Positions 21,989-32,534 of a stretch of 64,000 nucleotides of DNA are shown in pieces. Position 1 is the stretch's first letter; the number at the start of each line of letters is the position of its first letter. The position numbers and the translations under genes were made by a program. Below the pieces are notes generated by a model. It was not told where the DNA came from and ran no database searches. It saw nothing but the letters and a program-made list of their open reading frames with translations. This DNA is from Gigaspora rosea. Lineage: Eukaryota > Glomeromycota > Glomeromycetes > Diversisporales > Gigasporaceae. The DNA lies in NCBI GenBank assembly GCA_003550325.1, contig QKWP01001734.1, forward strand, positions 40,696 to 104,695. The letters are read 5' to 3'.

Positions 21989-24391
21989 TTATTTTTGTGG
22001 ATTTAAAACAAATTCTAATGAAGAACTCAATGTTTCAACAAATGCAGACTTCCATTCCACATCTCCATCTTCCTCAATTCTCCAATAAGCATTACGCATT
22101 CTCTTAATTAATTCATATACAGTTGAACGTCGGTTTTCTGCAGCTTTTTCCATTTTCGTTTTTTTAGGTAATTTTATTTCCACCAACTCACGGGTTGTAT
22201 ATACTTCAAATCCATTTTCTGTGAACATATTTTGAAACATTTCCCAAGCACTAACAGTCAATAACTTGTTTTCTCCATATAGGTGTTTATGGAAGATATG
22301 TCGGCAAGGTAATAAGTATCAGCAAAAGAAAAGACAATTACAATTAAGAGATAGCAAGCCAGGTGCCTCCTTGCCTTTTTCAATTCTTCTTTCAATGGCA
22401 TGTATCTCAATTACAATTAATTGCTGGAGAGGAAAAGGTAGTTTATGAATTTGGTTGAGGATTTCGTAGTCTACACCGATAACTGAGATTCGTTTAGTGC
22501 GAAACTCGAAGGCCGTATGTTCCGCATTCGATTGTTTTTTCATATTGAGGGCAATAATTTGATTGCAAGTGCCTAATTTTTTTTTAAATAAAAAAAATTT
22601 GTTTAATTATATTTAAAGTTCACATGTATAATAAAGAATGCCAATTCACATGTTAAAAAAAAAAGTTCACACATATGATTGATTAATCAATCAATCAATT
22701 AAGGGCATTAATTTTATGATTTAATTGATTTAATGATTTGTATAAATATGCAGGTTTTTTTTACAATTCATTAAATAAATACATTAATTATTTGACAAAC
22801 TTGTAGCATTATTTGACAAACTTGTAGCTATTCTTTGCACAATATATCACGATTTTGTATAACTGATTACCTATTAATCCATGGTAAGAAATGGTCTTTC
22901 TTTTTAATTTACTATGATATGATTCAATAGCATTCGTTGAGGTTATTTGTAAAAGGAGAAGGGAGTGCTAACGGGCCCAAAGAGCCCATTGACTCGTGTT
23001 TTTGTATATTTCCGTGATATATATCATTTAACATCGGGAATTTGACATATGCTAATTGCCTCCTTAATAAGTTTGTTACAACCGATTTTGTTATCTTATG
23101 CATTGCCTGGGTCATTTTATTTTGAGCCTTTTTGTCATAAATCTTGGTCATCCAAGTGCACATAATGTGAACAGTGCAAAAATGACACTACACTCTTGTT
23201 CGCCTCCCAATAAATCTAGAAAAGTTAATGAAATAGCATTGGCTTCTATATTACTTTGGTCTGCTAGGAAATACCAAGGTTTTCAAGAATGTTAAAACCG
23301 TCGGATTATTCATAATGCCTCTGCTACAGTATTGCTATCTTCCTTACTCACATAAAAATGCACCCCAACATTCCAAGAACCATAATTGTCCCGAATATAC
23401 AATGTGAATAAGCGCCAATCGTACTTATTTGTTTTGTGCGTAGAATCTATTAAAGTTAACCATCCAAATCGTCGAAGCTTTTCTAACTGACTTGGATGTA
23501 CAAAAATGAACCTACGAGTCGATTGATAAAGAATTTCAAAACATTCTACTTGGTAGCCTTTATTTTTTAAAAAAGCTTTAGATTCCTCTATATCTAACTC
23601 CATGTTTTTGTTACCAATAAAGTTTGCATTCTGTGATTTGCGAACTTTACATTTAATATTAGAAACCTCTTTTCATCTTAATTCTTTAACACTATCACTA
23701 AGATTTAGCTCTATGGTTGCATACTCTCTAATTGCACTAACTATTACTGGTGGTGCATAATTTTTAATCGCTTCCTTTTCTACTAACTTTCGAACATGTT
23801 CTGAACGTTTTAACATCTCCTTCCTTCTATAGTATGAGAGTGATCAGGACTATTTTGAAATCGTTAAATAAGCACTTTCTCTTCTGTAACTAATCGTAAA
23901 ATCCTAATCTTTGCATAGCATAGATTTGGTGGACGAATCTTCGTTTTTCGTCTTTTCTCACTTGGCACCCCCTCCTTACGCGTACTCGATGGATTGTGTT
24001 TGGTAAAACGGCATGTAAAAGTAGTTACCTGATTACCATTATTATGTTTTCTCAAATTGTACCTGGTCTATATATTGGTAGCGAGAGGCCACCATCCACT
24101 ATCAAAATCGTGTATTGAAACCTCAAATGATTGGCCAATATTAAAAAGGAGTGCACGCCTTTGATTAGGAGTAAGTTGAGATAAATCATATGTTTGAATT
24201 TCATTGTTTGTTGGAATTATAATCTACATGTAATATTTTATATACCGATAAAAGCATAAAAAATCTACTCAAACGATTAATAAAGCTTTACATACTGTAG
24301 AGGTTTCTATTGAGTTTTCTTTATCACTTTCTATCTCTAAAATCTCAACCACCGGTATATTGTCCAGATTTTTTGTGTTGTCAACATCCAT
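21989..24391 (-). pseudogene. MULE transposase with SWIM zinc finger, decayed
   Basis: The start is the Met at 24391 (MDVDNTKNL). A 72-bp intron (24224-24295) is spliced in frame to YDLSQLTPNQRRALLFNIG and SWWP-like DSGWWPLATN. Then comes a Lys/Arg-rich stretch that could bind DNA. The MULE catalytic core reads GWLTLIDSTHKTNKYDWRLF, holding the first acidic residue, then DNYGSWNVGVHFYVS. Further remnants are SNIEANAISLTF, LGGEQECSVIF and TWMTKIYDKKAQNKM. The C-terminal SWIM finger is CNCLFFC followed by a TGA stop and LLPCRHIFHKHLY (C-x-C and C-x-H kept). Stops include TGA after KELR and TAG after ATNI, plus frameshifts and a 300-bp non-coding stretch at about 22545-22860. Intact members cut and paste DNA in the nucleus; this copy cannot. 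Confidence 0.85.
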
Positions 24392-24754
24392 TTTATAATC
24401 AATGTTGAAAGCAGGCAAATTTTATTTTAAAGAAAAAAAATAACAGGCTATAATTATTCGTAGTAGTCAGTTTTTTGTATAAAAAAAAAATAATACAAGT
24501 CTATGATTTGTAAAAAAAAAGTCAATATTCTTTTTTTTTATTTTTTAAACCCTTGGCGAAAAGTCAATTTATTTTTTATAAAAAATTTCTGAAACACGAG
24601 CTGTTTTTTTCTCATAAATTCACGGTCATTGAAAAAGTAAAAAAAGTTTAAATATTTATAAATATATATATATATTTTATCACAGGATTACCCAATGATC
24701 ATTGATCATCGGGTAATCTCGTGGTGTACCTGGCTTTAGCCGTCCCCTAAATCA

Positions 24755-25349
24755 GGTAATCAAAGGGTTAATCGATTTATACAAGCTAATTAATTCAATT
24801 TTTCTTTCTTTAACTGGGTTAGATTAAATTTCAAATTAATGATATAACTAATCAAATTTTTTAAATGCTTTTTTTTTTAATTTCACTTTTGTTGAATTTA
24901 GTTGTTTCATCAGACTTTACTTTTATCCAGTTCAAACATCTAAAAAGACTACATTTCACAACTTTTATTTCATTGACAAGCTTATTTTGCAGATGGTTAA
25001 TTTACAAACATGTTCGTTTTTGTGAACAAAATATATTTTTACTAATAGTTCATTTTCAAAGTAATTCTAGTTATTAATATAAAGTTTGAAATTATTTATG
25101 TTATTAGTGAAATATGCTGTTTTACAAAATGAAATTTGTTTGTAAATTGTCTATAATATAAATCTATCAATAAAAATGAATGTTGGTAAAATAATTGCCA
25201 CCTGGATAGAAGAGTGATGACTTTATATCAATTTGTTGTTTTAACCCTTAAGGTTTTAATGGAATGATCTTATGGTAATGTGTTATATGCAAAAATTTTC
25301 TAGTTAATGTTGTAATTATATATGATTGTTAAAATTGAAAACTATATAG
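24755..25349. other. AT-rich intergenic DNA
   Basis: A 70-codon open frame at 24865-25077 starts with a hydrophobic run, but it has no family match and I do not call it a gene. Confidence 0.4.
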
Positions 25350-25352
25350 TTA

Positions 25353-25865
25353 GGCCACATGAAGATAATTTTTCATTTTGCACAAAAAAATTTTTTTTTT
25401 AGATACCAAAGTGTCTATCAATAAAATGCATTTGCATTGAACATTATATGTATATTTTGGGCTATACTAGCAAATAATTAGGCAGGTAAGTCTTATTGAG
25501 CTTAAGTTTGCAGAGTATATGGTAGAAATAAGACTATGCAAGTTAATTTTCCATTTTGCATAGTGTTTCAAAATTCAAGTCAGCTAGTAGGTTTGATTTT
25601 TTTTAATCTATTGTAAATTAATAATCTCACATTACATATATAAGGCCACACAAGATTTTTTTCAGCTTGCATAACATGGAATCAGAAAACTTTAGATTTT
25701 TTTCAGATCTAGCAGATAATTCCAAAAATTAAGGTCACTATCAGGTACACCAGAAAAAAATTACCTAGCAAAAAATGGAATAATTTTTTATTGGAATTCA
25801 AAAAATTTTTTTTGAAAAATTGGATTGGCGAGTAATACATAATGAAAAATTAACTTTGTGTAGCC
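25353..25865. mobile_element. Harbinger-like non-autonomous element, 513 bp, TTA target duplication
   Basis: The left end is GGCCACATGAAGATAATTTT and the right end inverted is GGCTACACAAAGTTAATTTT, both continuing TTCATT. TTA flanks each end (25350-25352 and 25866-25868), the duplication typical of PIF/Harbinger. Internal pieces at about 25534 and 25644 again carry the terminal motif, so the element is compound or nested. Confidence 0.7.
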
Positions 25866-26225
25866 TTAACCAGAATGGCAGAGTCATTCTGTAAAAGAAA
25901 CAACCATAATAGCACTGTGCGTCACTTTAGAATTAGCCGATTGGGCAATTCTCTATCTGACAAAACAAGCAGCTGCAATGGAATCGCATGACTGCATAGC
26001 AGAATTTTTACAGTAACATATAGTTGTTATCACAATAATTTGAATACAACCAACTTAACCTTATACTAGAATAGCAAGTAAGTTCTATAACAAAATTTTT
26101 TGCAATAACTAATTCAATCTTAACTAATTGAATATCAAAGAAATTCATAATAATAATGTCTCTGGTTGTTGGACATTAATGGATTGATCCTTGACAGTAA
26201 TAATGAAAATATATGACTAATACTA

Positions 26226-26542
26226 GGTTTCGTATTATTTCGCTGACAATTACTTCACCAATATAACATTTTACCGACAAATACTCACTGACAAATTCAT
26301 TTTACTGACAGTTTGTTTCACCGAAGTTCATTTCACCGACAAGTTTTTTTTTCAAAAAGCACCCTAACTTTAGCCCTAATTCTACCTAATTCTACCCTGA
26401 CCCTAACGAAAATGACCAGAATTACTTTGTCGGTGAAATGAGCTTCAGTGAAATAAACTGTCAGTAAAATGAACGTGTCGGTGGATAATTGTCGGTGAAA
26501 TTTATGTCAGTGAAGTGATTGTCAATTAATTGATTGCCACCC
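26226..26542. mobile_element. MITE of GACAA/TTTCACCG units, 9-bp target duplication
   Basis: Long inverted arms are built from repeated TTTCACCGACAA, TTTACTGACAG and CACTGACAAAT motifs. CTAATACTA occurs on both sides (26217-26225 and 26543-26551). A 9-bp duplication suits MULE-type mobilisation. The host DNA around it carries TGGATTGATCCTT and its inverse, so the MITE seems to sit inside an older inverted-repeat element. Confidence 0.85.
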
Positions 26543-26786
26543 CTAATACTATTCAGCTCATAAGGATCAATCCACTAATACAAGTGACCAAAAATATTAA
26601 ATGATCAAATATCTTTTTCTTTTAAAATATAATAGTACTATTGTAATGTTTGTGAAAATAATAATATTAGAGCATTTTATTTAAAATTCTTTGCAGCAAA
26701 AGTGAGCTATTTGTTCTAGTACTAAAGTTCATTTTGTTCGTGCAGGTAAATATTAAAATATCTCGAATTAATCATCACCACATGGC

Positions 26787-26830
26787 TGATCGTACTGGTC
26801 CTGCGCCACGATATACGCTGCGCAGCTAGC
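26787..26830 (+). repeat. Copy of the 931-974 motif
   Basis: TGATCGTACTGGTCCT and GCTGCGCAGCTAGC recur here in the same order and spacing as at 931-974. Confidence 0.6.
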
Positions 26831-26854
26831 TTATTTGCTAACATTGTTACTTAC

Positions 26855-27623
26855 GCAAATCTTACGTTTTTGATACTCCTGTATCTACTTTTTTAATACT
26901 TCTGTATGTCCCCAAAATTACCTTACTTTTTTGATACCGATCTGCATATATACATGTAATAAGGCAAATTTCTATTTTTAGAATTTAAAATAATATATGC
27001 ACTTTGTTACACAAATGCACAGTGCATTGTTTTTGCAAAAATAATTTTTGGTTATGCACCTCTAATGTTATGTAACATTACACACATCTAATTTTGGTAT
27101 CCTAACCCTGGGTCGGCCAGCATTAAGCTTAATACTGGTAGGCACTTTCATGATAATGCCCCGGCGAGGTTAACATAATTCCGGCCCACCCTAACCCTAA
27201 ATCTAGGCAAAGCAATATCCAATCACAGTACATATCCCAAATGCATATATTGTGTAACCAGTATATGTACTATGATTGAATGTTGCTTCGCCTAGATTTA
27301 GGGTTAGGGTGGGTCAGAATTATGTCTAACCCCGCTGGGGGCATTATCATGATAGTGCCCACCAGCATTAAGCTTAATGCTGGCCGACCCAGGGTTAGGT
27401 TACCAAAATTAGATTTGTATAACATAACATGACATTAGTAGTGTATAACCAAAAATTATTTTTGCATTGGGCTTTGTATAATATAAGTGCATGAATTCTA
27501 AAAATAAAATTCTCCTTATCACGTGTATATATGCAGATCGGTATCAAAAAAGTAAGGTAATTTGAGGTACATACAGGAGTATCAAAAAAGTAGATGCAGG
27601 AGTATCAAAAACTTAAGATTAGC
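26855..27623. mobile_element. Foldback element, 769 bp, arms of about 360 bp
   Basis: The ends are GCAAATCTTACGTTTTTGAT and, inverted, GCTAATCTTAAGTTTTTGAT. The arms pair almost along their full length around a centre at about 27240. The flanks are GTTACTTAC (26846-26854) and ATTACTTAC (27624-27632), a 9-bp target duplication with one mismatch. The arms contain CCTAACCCTGGGTCGGCC, a Hind III-like palindrome at TTAAGCTTAA, and ACCCTAACCCTAAATC. No coding sequence is present. Confidence 0.88.
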
Positions 27624-27632
27624 ATTACTTAC

Positions 27633-28247
27633 GAAACGTAAATTATTTATTTACTCCCAACTGTTAATTACTGATTACAATGCATCTATACACCAAATTA
27701 TTTCTATGTATGAGTAACAAAACATGCAAGTGATTAATACAATAATAGTAAATCCGAAAACTACAAATAACTTTCGTTGCAGGATAAAGCAAGTTATGTG
27801 AGGTTTGAATCATGTGGAATTGAATCGGGATATCACTTAATTTGATCTGATAAATTATACGATCAATTTAAGTGATAGTTTTGAAACAATGTAGCGAGAG
27901 CGTTGATAAAGTAATAATTTTAATGTTACATAATGCGAGTACAACAATAATAGTTTTTAAGTAGAAATGAGATATTTAAGAGTAACAATTAACAAATAAA
28001 CTTTAATGAATGATTTTATAGGGATGAATAAGATCAATCCAAGTATAACAATAAAAGTAATGAGGTTATATAATGTAACTATATCATAAAGGTTCTGAAA
28101 AATCAATTACGTAAAAATAACTGAGTAAAATAGAAAGCTCACAAGACATTCCTTACTCTTAAATTAAATATAAATAACCCCTTCCACTATTCAGATTATT
28201 ATCCGGATCATAAAATACAAAATTCTTAAAATTAATTCTTATATGGT
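27633..28247. other. AT-rich intergenic DNA
   Basis: Nothing recognised except a short dyad around 27834-27880 (ATATCACTTAATTTGATC and GATCAATTTAAGTGATA). Confidence 0.4.
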
Positions 28248-28339
28248 ACTGCATATAATGATGCCTGACACATGACGCAATCTGCATCATTGACATATGA
28301 CGAAACCATTTCATCAGGCAACATCAAATTGACGAATTA

Positions 28340-28480
28340 ACGGATGATAAAACCCATAATGCATAATGAAACCCATGATGCATAATGAAACCCATGACGC
28401 ATGACAAACACATGACTCATGAACCCATGACGCATGATGAAACCAATAATAAATAACAAAACCCATAATATTTTGATAAA
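28340..28480 (+). repeat. Left subterminal tandem array
   Basis: About six degenerate units of ATGAAACCCATGATGCATA form, with the ACGCATGA variant near 28395 and 28430. Confidence 0.8.
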
Positions 28481-29643
28481 GCATAAGACTAATATTCATT
28501 TCTTTCATAATAGAAATAAATTAGTCCATGTAAAGTTAATTTTTTGTTCATTATTATATCTTCCTATTCTATCTTTTTGACATCGATCCGACATTGCCTG
28601 ATGATTTGCAACAATCACCCAAATATATCTGATAGGTGTTCTACGAATTGAGTGTCATAGTATTTTATTATTATGTATTTTTTTATGTATTTCTTATTTT
28701 GGCATAGTTTGTAGTATAGTTGGGTGATTTTAGCCCTCAATGAGTGTACCTCTGATGGTACCCTCAACAAGGGTTATAGACTCTCGGTGAGTGTATGTCC
28801 TCTCAGAGAGTAATTAAACCCTCAGTACAAATTAAAGATATTTGAGGGTATAGTTTTAGTCTGCAAATGAAATAACAGATGTTCATAGCATTAGTGTTAT
28901 TATTGATAGTAAAAATCATGTATATTCGAACAATCGATCCTCATAAATTTTATAGGAAGAACACCAAATTTCTCAGTTGTATGCATCAGATCTAGAATGG
29001 CATTTAGCCTTAGCTGTTAAAAGGTTCTACAACAAATTACTTAATGAATAGAAATGATTTAATTAGTAAAATTTTTTATAATCTTGGACAAAATCGATCA
29101 ATTCCGATCTAGCTTACCATAATTCTGATGCACTCTGACATTTTCCAACCCAGAATTTGGTGACCCCTATGCTCTGCTGTTGCTAGTAAAATGCTAGCAA
29201 TAAAAAATAATCTGTTTAGATTCAATGTAAAAGCTTCTTCAATTGACAAAGGTTTCATCAAAAGCTTCATCATATTAGATAGCGCTTCCACAAAAATTGA
29301 TCACTCGTAATTCTGTAATTTTGACCAATTAAAATTTAGTATCAAGTGTAATATGATAATCAAAACAAATGTGGTTTGTTTTCTAAGTAAAAATATGTAA
29401 AATTAAGGCTAAGAAAACTATTATAATTAAGATTAGGGTTAGAAAAATATAGCGGCCATTGTTGCTATTAGTAAAATTTTACAAGAAATATTTTTAATTA
29501 GGACGCAATATATGGTTGCCTAATAAAAATTTAGAGCTATCTGTTTTTATATAAAAAATTTTTACATTACACCTAATCTTAAAATTCAATCTAGTTAAAA
29601 TAAAGGTTGTGACCAATTTTTTTGTATTGTAGAGCTAGGGCAT

Positions 29644-29780
29644 TAGTTTCATCAATAGTCATGATTGTGTTAGGAGTTTCATCAATCGTCAAGGGTTTCA
29701 TCAATCATAAAGGGTTTTGTCAATTATCAAGGGTCTCGTCAAGCATCAAGGGTTTCGTCAATCGTAAAGAGTTTCATCAG
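29644..29780 (-). repeat. Right subterminal tandem array
   Basis: About seven units of the form GGGTTTCATCAATCGTCAA. Read on the minus strand they become TTGACGATTGATGAAACCC, matching the left array core ATGAAACCC. Confidence 0.8.
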
Positions 29781-29845
29781 ATGCAAATTTGACAAAACCT
29801 TTCATCATTGCGAAAATAATTGTGTCAGGCATCATTAACTGCATA

Positions 29846-31154
29846 TAGTTGCATAGTTGACTGAACATCATAATTTTTAGCACGCACAATTATTATTGGC
29901 ATGTGTATCAACTACAATTTGATTTTATGATCCGATTACTAATAATTCATAACAATACTATTAGATACCACGTGATGACAACAATCAAGTTGCGAAACTA
30001 ACATAATAAATCATAACACTTTCAATCAACCCAATTTATACAGTAAATATTTAATATTCTTCGAAAAATTCTCAAACAATTATTTTGAACCTCTTTACAC
30101 AGAACAGAATTTTGATATTTTTATAAAAAAAATTTTGAGCAAAATAAAAAAATTGTTACTGTAATTACATACCAGAATCCCTTAAATATCAATCCTTACT
30201 GTGATAAACAGTAACTCAAAGGCACAAAAAGTAAACTCAAAATACTTACTTAAAAATAGCCCCTTCTGTAGGGACAATCATTCACGAATAGTATGTATAT
30301 ATGTAAAAAGTTATATCAAACTGGTTCAATATAAAATGCAAATTTGGAACATCGCATTCCATAATGTTATGTGAAAATACAACCAATCAAAGAACCATAT
30401 TTGCTACATCATTTCACTCTTCAGATAACCATGCACTTCGTATTACATACTTCGCTCCTGGTAAAGTTTATTTATAGTTATTTTTCAACTATTTAAAAGC
30501 TTATTGAATAATCTATTATTAACCAGTCTGAACTGGCAAAACTGAAGAACATGTAATTGGTCAAGAAGACCAATTTTTAATCAGTCTTCATCATAAAGTC
30601 TTTCTTTATAAAATCTACCTAGATATGCAACTTTACATAAATATTATATAGAATACTATTATAATAATTTTTATATATTATCTATATATTAAAATAATTG
30701 ATGGTCAATCAATGTGTCTGTCATACACAAGTCATAAATATAAACATCGGGCTAATACGTGTCGATCTCTATAGCTGATGGTAACTTGCATTACACAAGT
30801 TACAAACATAAGCATCGGGCTAATCTGTGTCAATTTCAATAAGCTTATTGGCTAACATGTGAACATATGACTAAAACCAACACAAAATTATGACTATTGT
30901 AGCACATAATTTAGATTTTACTGCAGAAACATATGCGACAGCTGCATTCGCATATTAAGATGAATTTCGCATAATTAATAAAGCATAATCTGCGCATAAA
31001 ATGGCCAGAATTAAAGATCGAGTAATACTGTAATATCAGGTTTATCAATTTCCTACCAGTTTCTATTGGACGCAGCATTTGATTGTATGATTTCATAAAT
31101 TATCTTTCAAATAATGGTAGAATATTAAGTAATAAAACACATTGTTAAAGTAGT
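29846..31154. other. AT-rich intergenic DNA with a short direct repeat
   Basis: The phrase CACAAGT-ATAAACATCGGGCTAAT-GTGTC occurs twice, at about 30727-30770 and 30795-30838. No gene was found. Confidence 0.5.
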
Positions 31155-31430
31155 ATACATAACATAGTGTTCCAAAATTTCAGTTGGTTTGTTGTATTTA
31201 TTATTTTTTTTTAATCTACTGTATATTAATATGCTCATGTTCACAATCAGAAAATTTTGATTTTTTTTTTTTGTTTCTATCGGGTAATTCATAATTTCAG
31301 AAAATTAAGGTCACTATCGGATGACCTGAGAAAAAAATTAAATAGCAAAATATAGAATAATTGGCTTGATTGAAATTTTAAAAAAAAGGTAAGCGGGTTA
31401 TGCAAAATGAAAAATTAACTTTGTGTAGCC
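31155..31430 (-). mobile_element. Truncated copy of the Harbinger-like family at 25353
   Basis: The stretch follows 25550-25865 closely: AGTGTTCCAAAATTTCAG, AAAATTAAGGTCACTATCGG and the end ATGAAAAATTAACTTTGTGT then AGCC, followed by TTA. The left terminal repeat is missing. Confidence 0.7.
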
Positions 31431-31775
31431 TTATACTAAAATTTTGCAGTGAATTTTTTGTTTGGCGCAAAGACAGTTTTGTAAACATCACTCTTTTTGT
31501 AATTTTATATAACACAAATTTTGTGGTTTTATTAATAAGTTACTGATGGGTTCAGTACTTACTATAATGATAACGATAAGAATTTATAATGATAAAACAT
31601 ATTTCTATAATCTGTAGCATAATTTAAAAAAATTTATCACATAATTCGCATAATACGAAGTGTAAAGCAGTCAGAATTTGGGGTTGGTCTCAGCAGAAAA
31701 TTAAGATCCCTAGACCATTAATTAGGCAGTCACGTAGTGTAAACAGGGGCACAAAAAATTTTCAAAAGCAATATT

Positions 31776-32001
31776 TTAATATAGATTTTTCTGAATTTCA
31801 AAATTTTTAACATGTAAAATTTTACCTAATTTGGTCAAATTTTTACTTTCATAAGTCAGCTTAGCAAAAAGAAACCACCAATTGTGCTTCAAATAAAATG
31901 TTTGGGTTTTGGTTTCATTAGGTAATTGTGCAGGTAATTCCTGTAATTGTAATTTCATCATCTGTCCTTGCTCATCACTGTGTTTTTTATCATCCTTTTC
32001 C
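31776..32001 (-). CDS. Possible terminal exon, unknown product
   Basis: On the minus strand a CTTCCAG acceptor is followed by an open stretch of 75 codons to a stop at 31776. It begins EKDDKKHSDEQGQMMKLQ and continues with HNWWFLFAKLTYESKNL. The residue mix is more protein-like than the neighbouring frames (Trp pair, charged residues, Gln-rich start). I recognise no family and cannot find the preceding exon. It could be the C-terminal end of a small gene, a gene relic, or chance. Confidence 0.25.
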
Positions 32002-32079
32002 TGGAAGATTTTAATATATAAATTAATAATGTCTAACTGAACCCTAATTTAAATTAACCTATAGTTGTTTGATCTAATC

Positions 32080-32172
32080 ACGTGACTATTAAATTTTTCT
32101 GAGTTAAAACACGTGACTGTCAAATTTTTCTAAGTTAAAACACGTGATTGTCAAATTTTTCTGAGTTAAATT
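32080..32172 (+). repeat. Three tandem 31-bp units
   Basis: Each unit reads CACGTGA-TGTCAAATTTTTCTGAG then TTAAA, with single-base differences. The E-box-like CACGTG in each unit is palindromic. Confidence 0.85.
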
Positions 32173-32227
32173 CGACGACCAAAAATAATTTTTTTTGTTG
32201 CACAGTTCTGAAACATTGTGCAAATAA

Positions 32228-32370
32228 GGGCGCTGACAGATATTACGTAATATTTTTAGGGGGAAGGGGGTAGCTGGGTATAATATACTATATATATACT
32301 TCATATATGATGTGGGGAAGGGGGGTAACCCTCTTAATAAAAAAATATTACGTAATATATGTCAGCGCCC
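32228..32370. mobile_element. Harbinger-type MITE, 143 bp, TAA target duplication
   Basis: Ends GGGCGCTGACAGATATTACG and, inverted, GGGCGCTGACATATATTACG, flanked by TAA at 32225-32227 and 32371-32373. The 3-bp TWA-type duplication and GGGC start fit PIF/Harbinger. The interior holds AGGGGGAAGGGGG and GGGGAAGGGGGG runs. Confidence 0.88.
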
Positions 32371-32534
32371 TAATAATACAACAATGTTAAATACAATAAT
32401 AAATTAAGTATAATGCTTATCACATTTAGATTATACTATATAAACTTTGTAAACTATAAATACTTACAAAAACATTTGACGACCCATTTTTTTTATACTT
32501 CTTTTAACACAGGTACAGAAAAATAGATTCAAAT

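Larger units (their letters stand above)
20935..24747. mobile_element. MULE-type DNA transposon, 3,813 bp, with 7-bp target duplication
   Basis: The inverted ends are GGGGGTGGCTAAAGCCAGGT and, on the other strand, GGGGACGGCTAAAGCCAGGT. The match continues through ACAYCACGAGATTACCCGA and, after a short variable stretch, GGGTAATC. The flanks are TAAATCA on both sides (20928-20934 and 24748-24754). A dead MULE transposase occupies the right two thirds on the minus strand, and a BACK-TLDc gene fragment lies in the left part on the plus strand. Seven bases is short for a MULE duplication (usually 8-11). Confidence 0.85.
28256..29837. mobile_element. DNA transposon with subterminal iteron arrays, 1,582 bp
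   Basis: The ends are perfect 17-bp inverted repeats, TAATGATGCCTGACACA. ACTGCATA flanks both sides exactly (28248-28255 and 29838-29845). Next to each end lies a tandem array of an 18-20 bp unit, in mirror orientation: ATGAAACCCATGATGCATA-type units at 28340-28480 and their inverse, GGGTTTCATCAATCGTCAA, at 29644-29780. Such mirrored arrays look like transposase-binding sites. The interior has no recognisable transposase. Confidence 0.88.

Noticed and set aside
24865..25077. 70-residue hydrophobic protein
   Set aside because: No recognisable motif, codon use like the surrounding AT-rich DNA, and no supporting context.
27150..27320. Telomere-like CCCTAACCCTAAA
   Set aside because: Only two short units, mirrored in the arms of a foldback element; no array.
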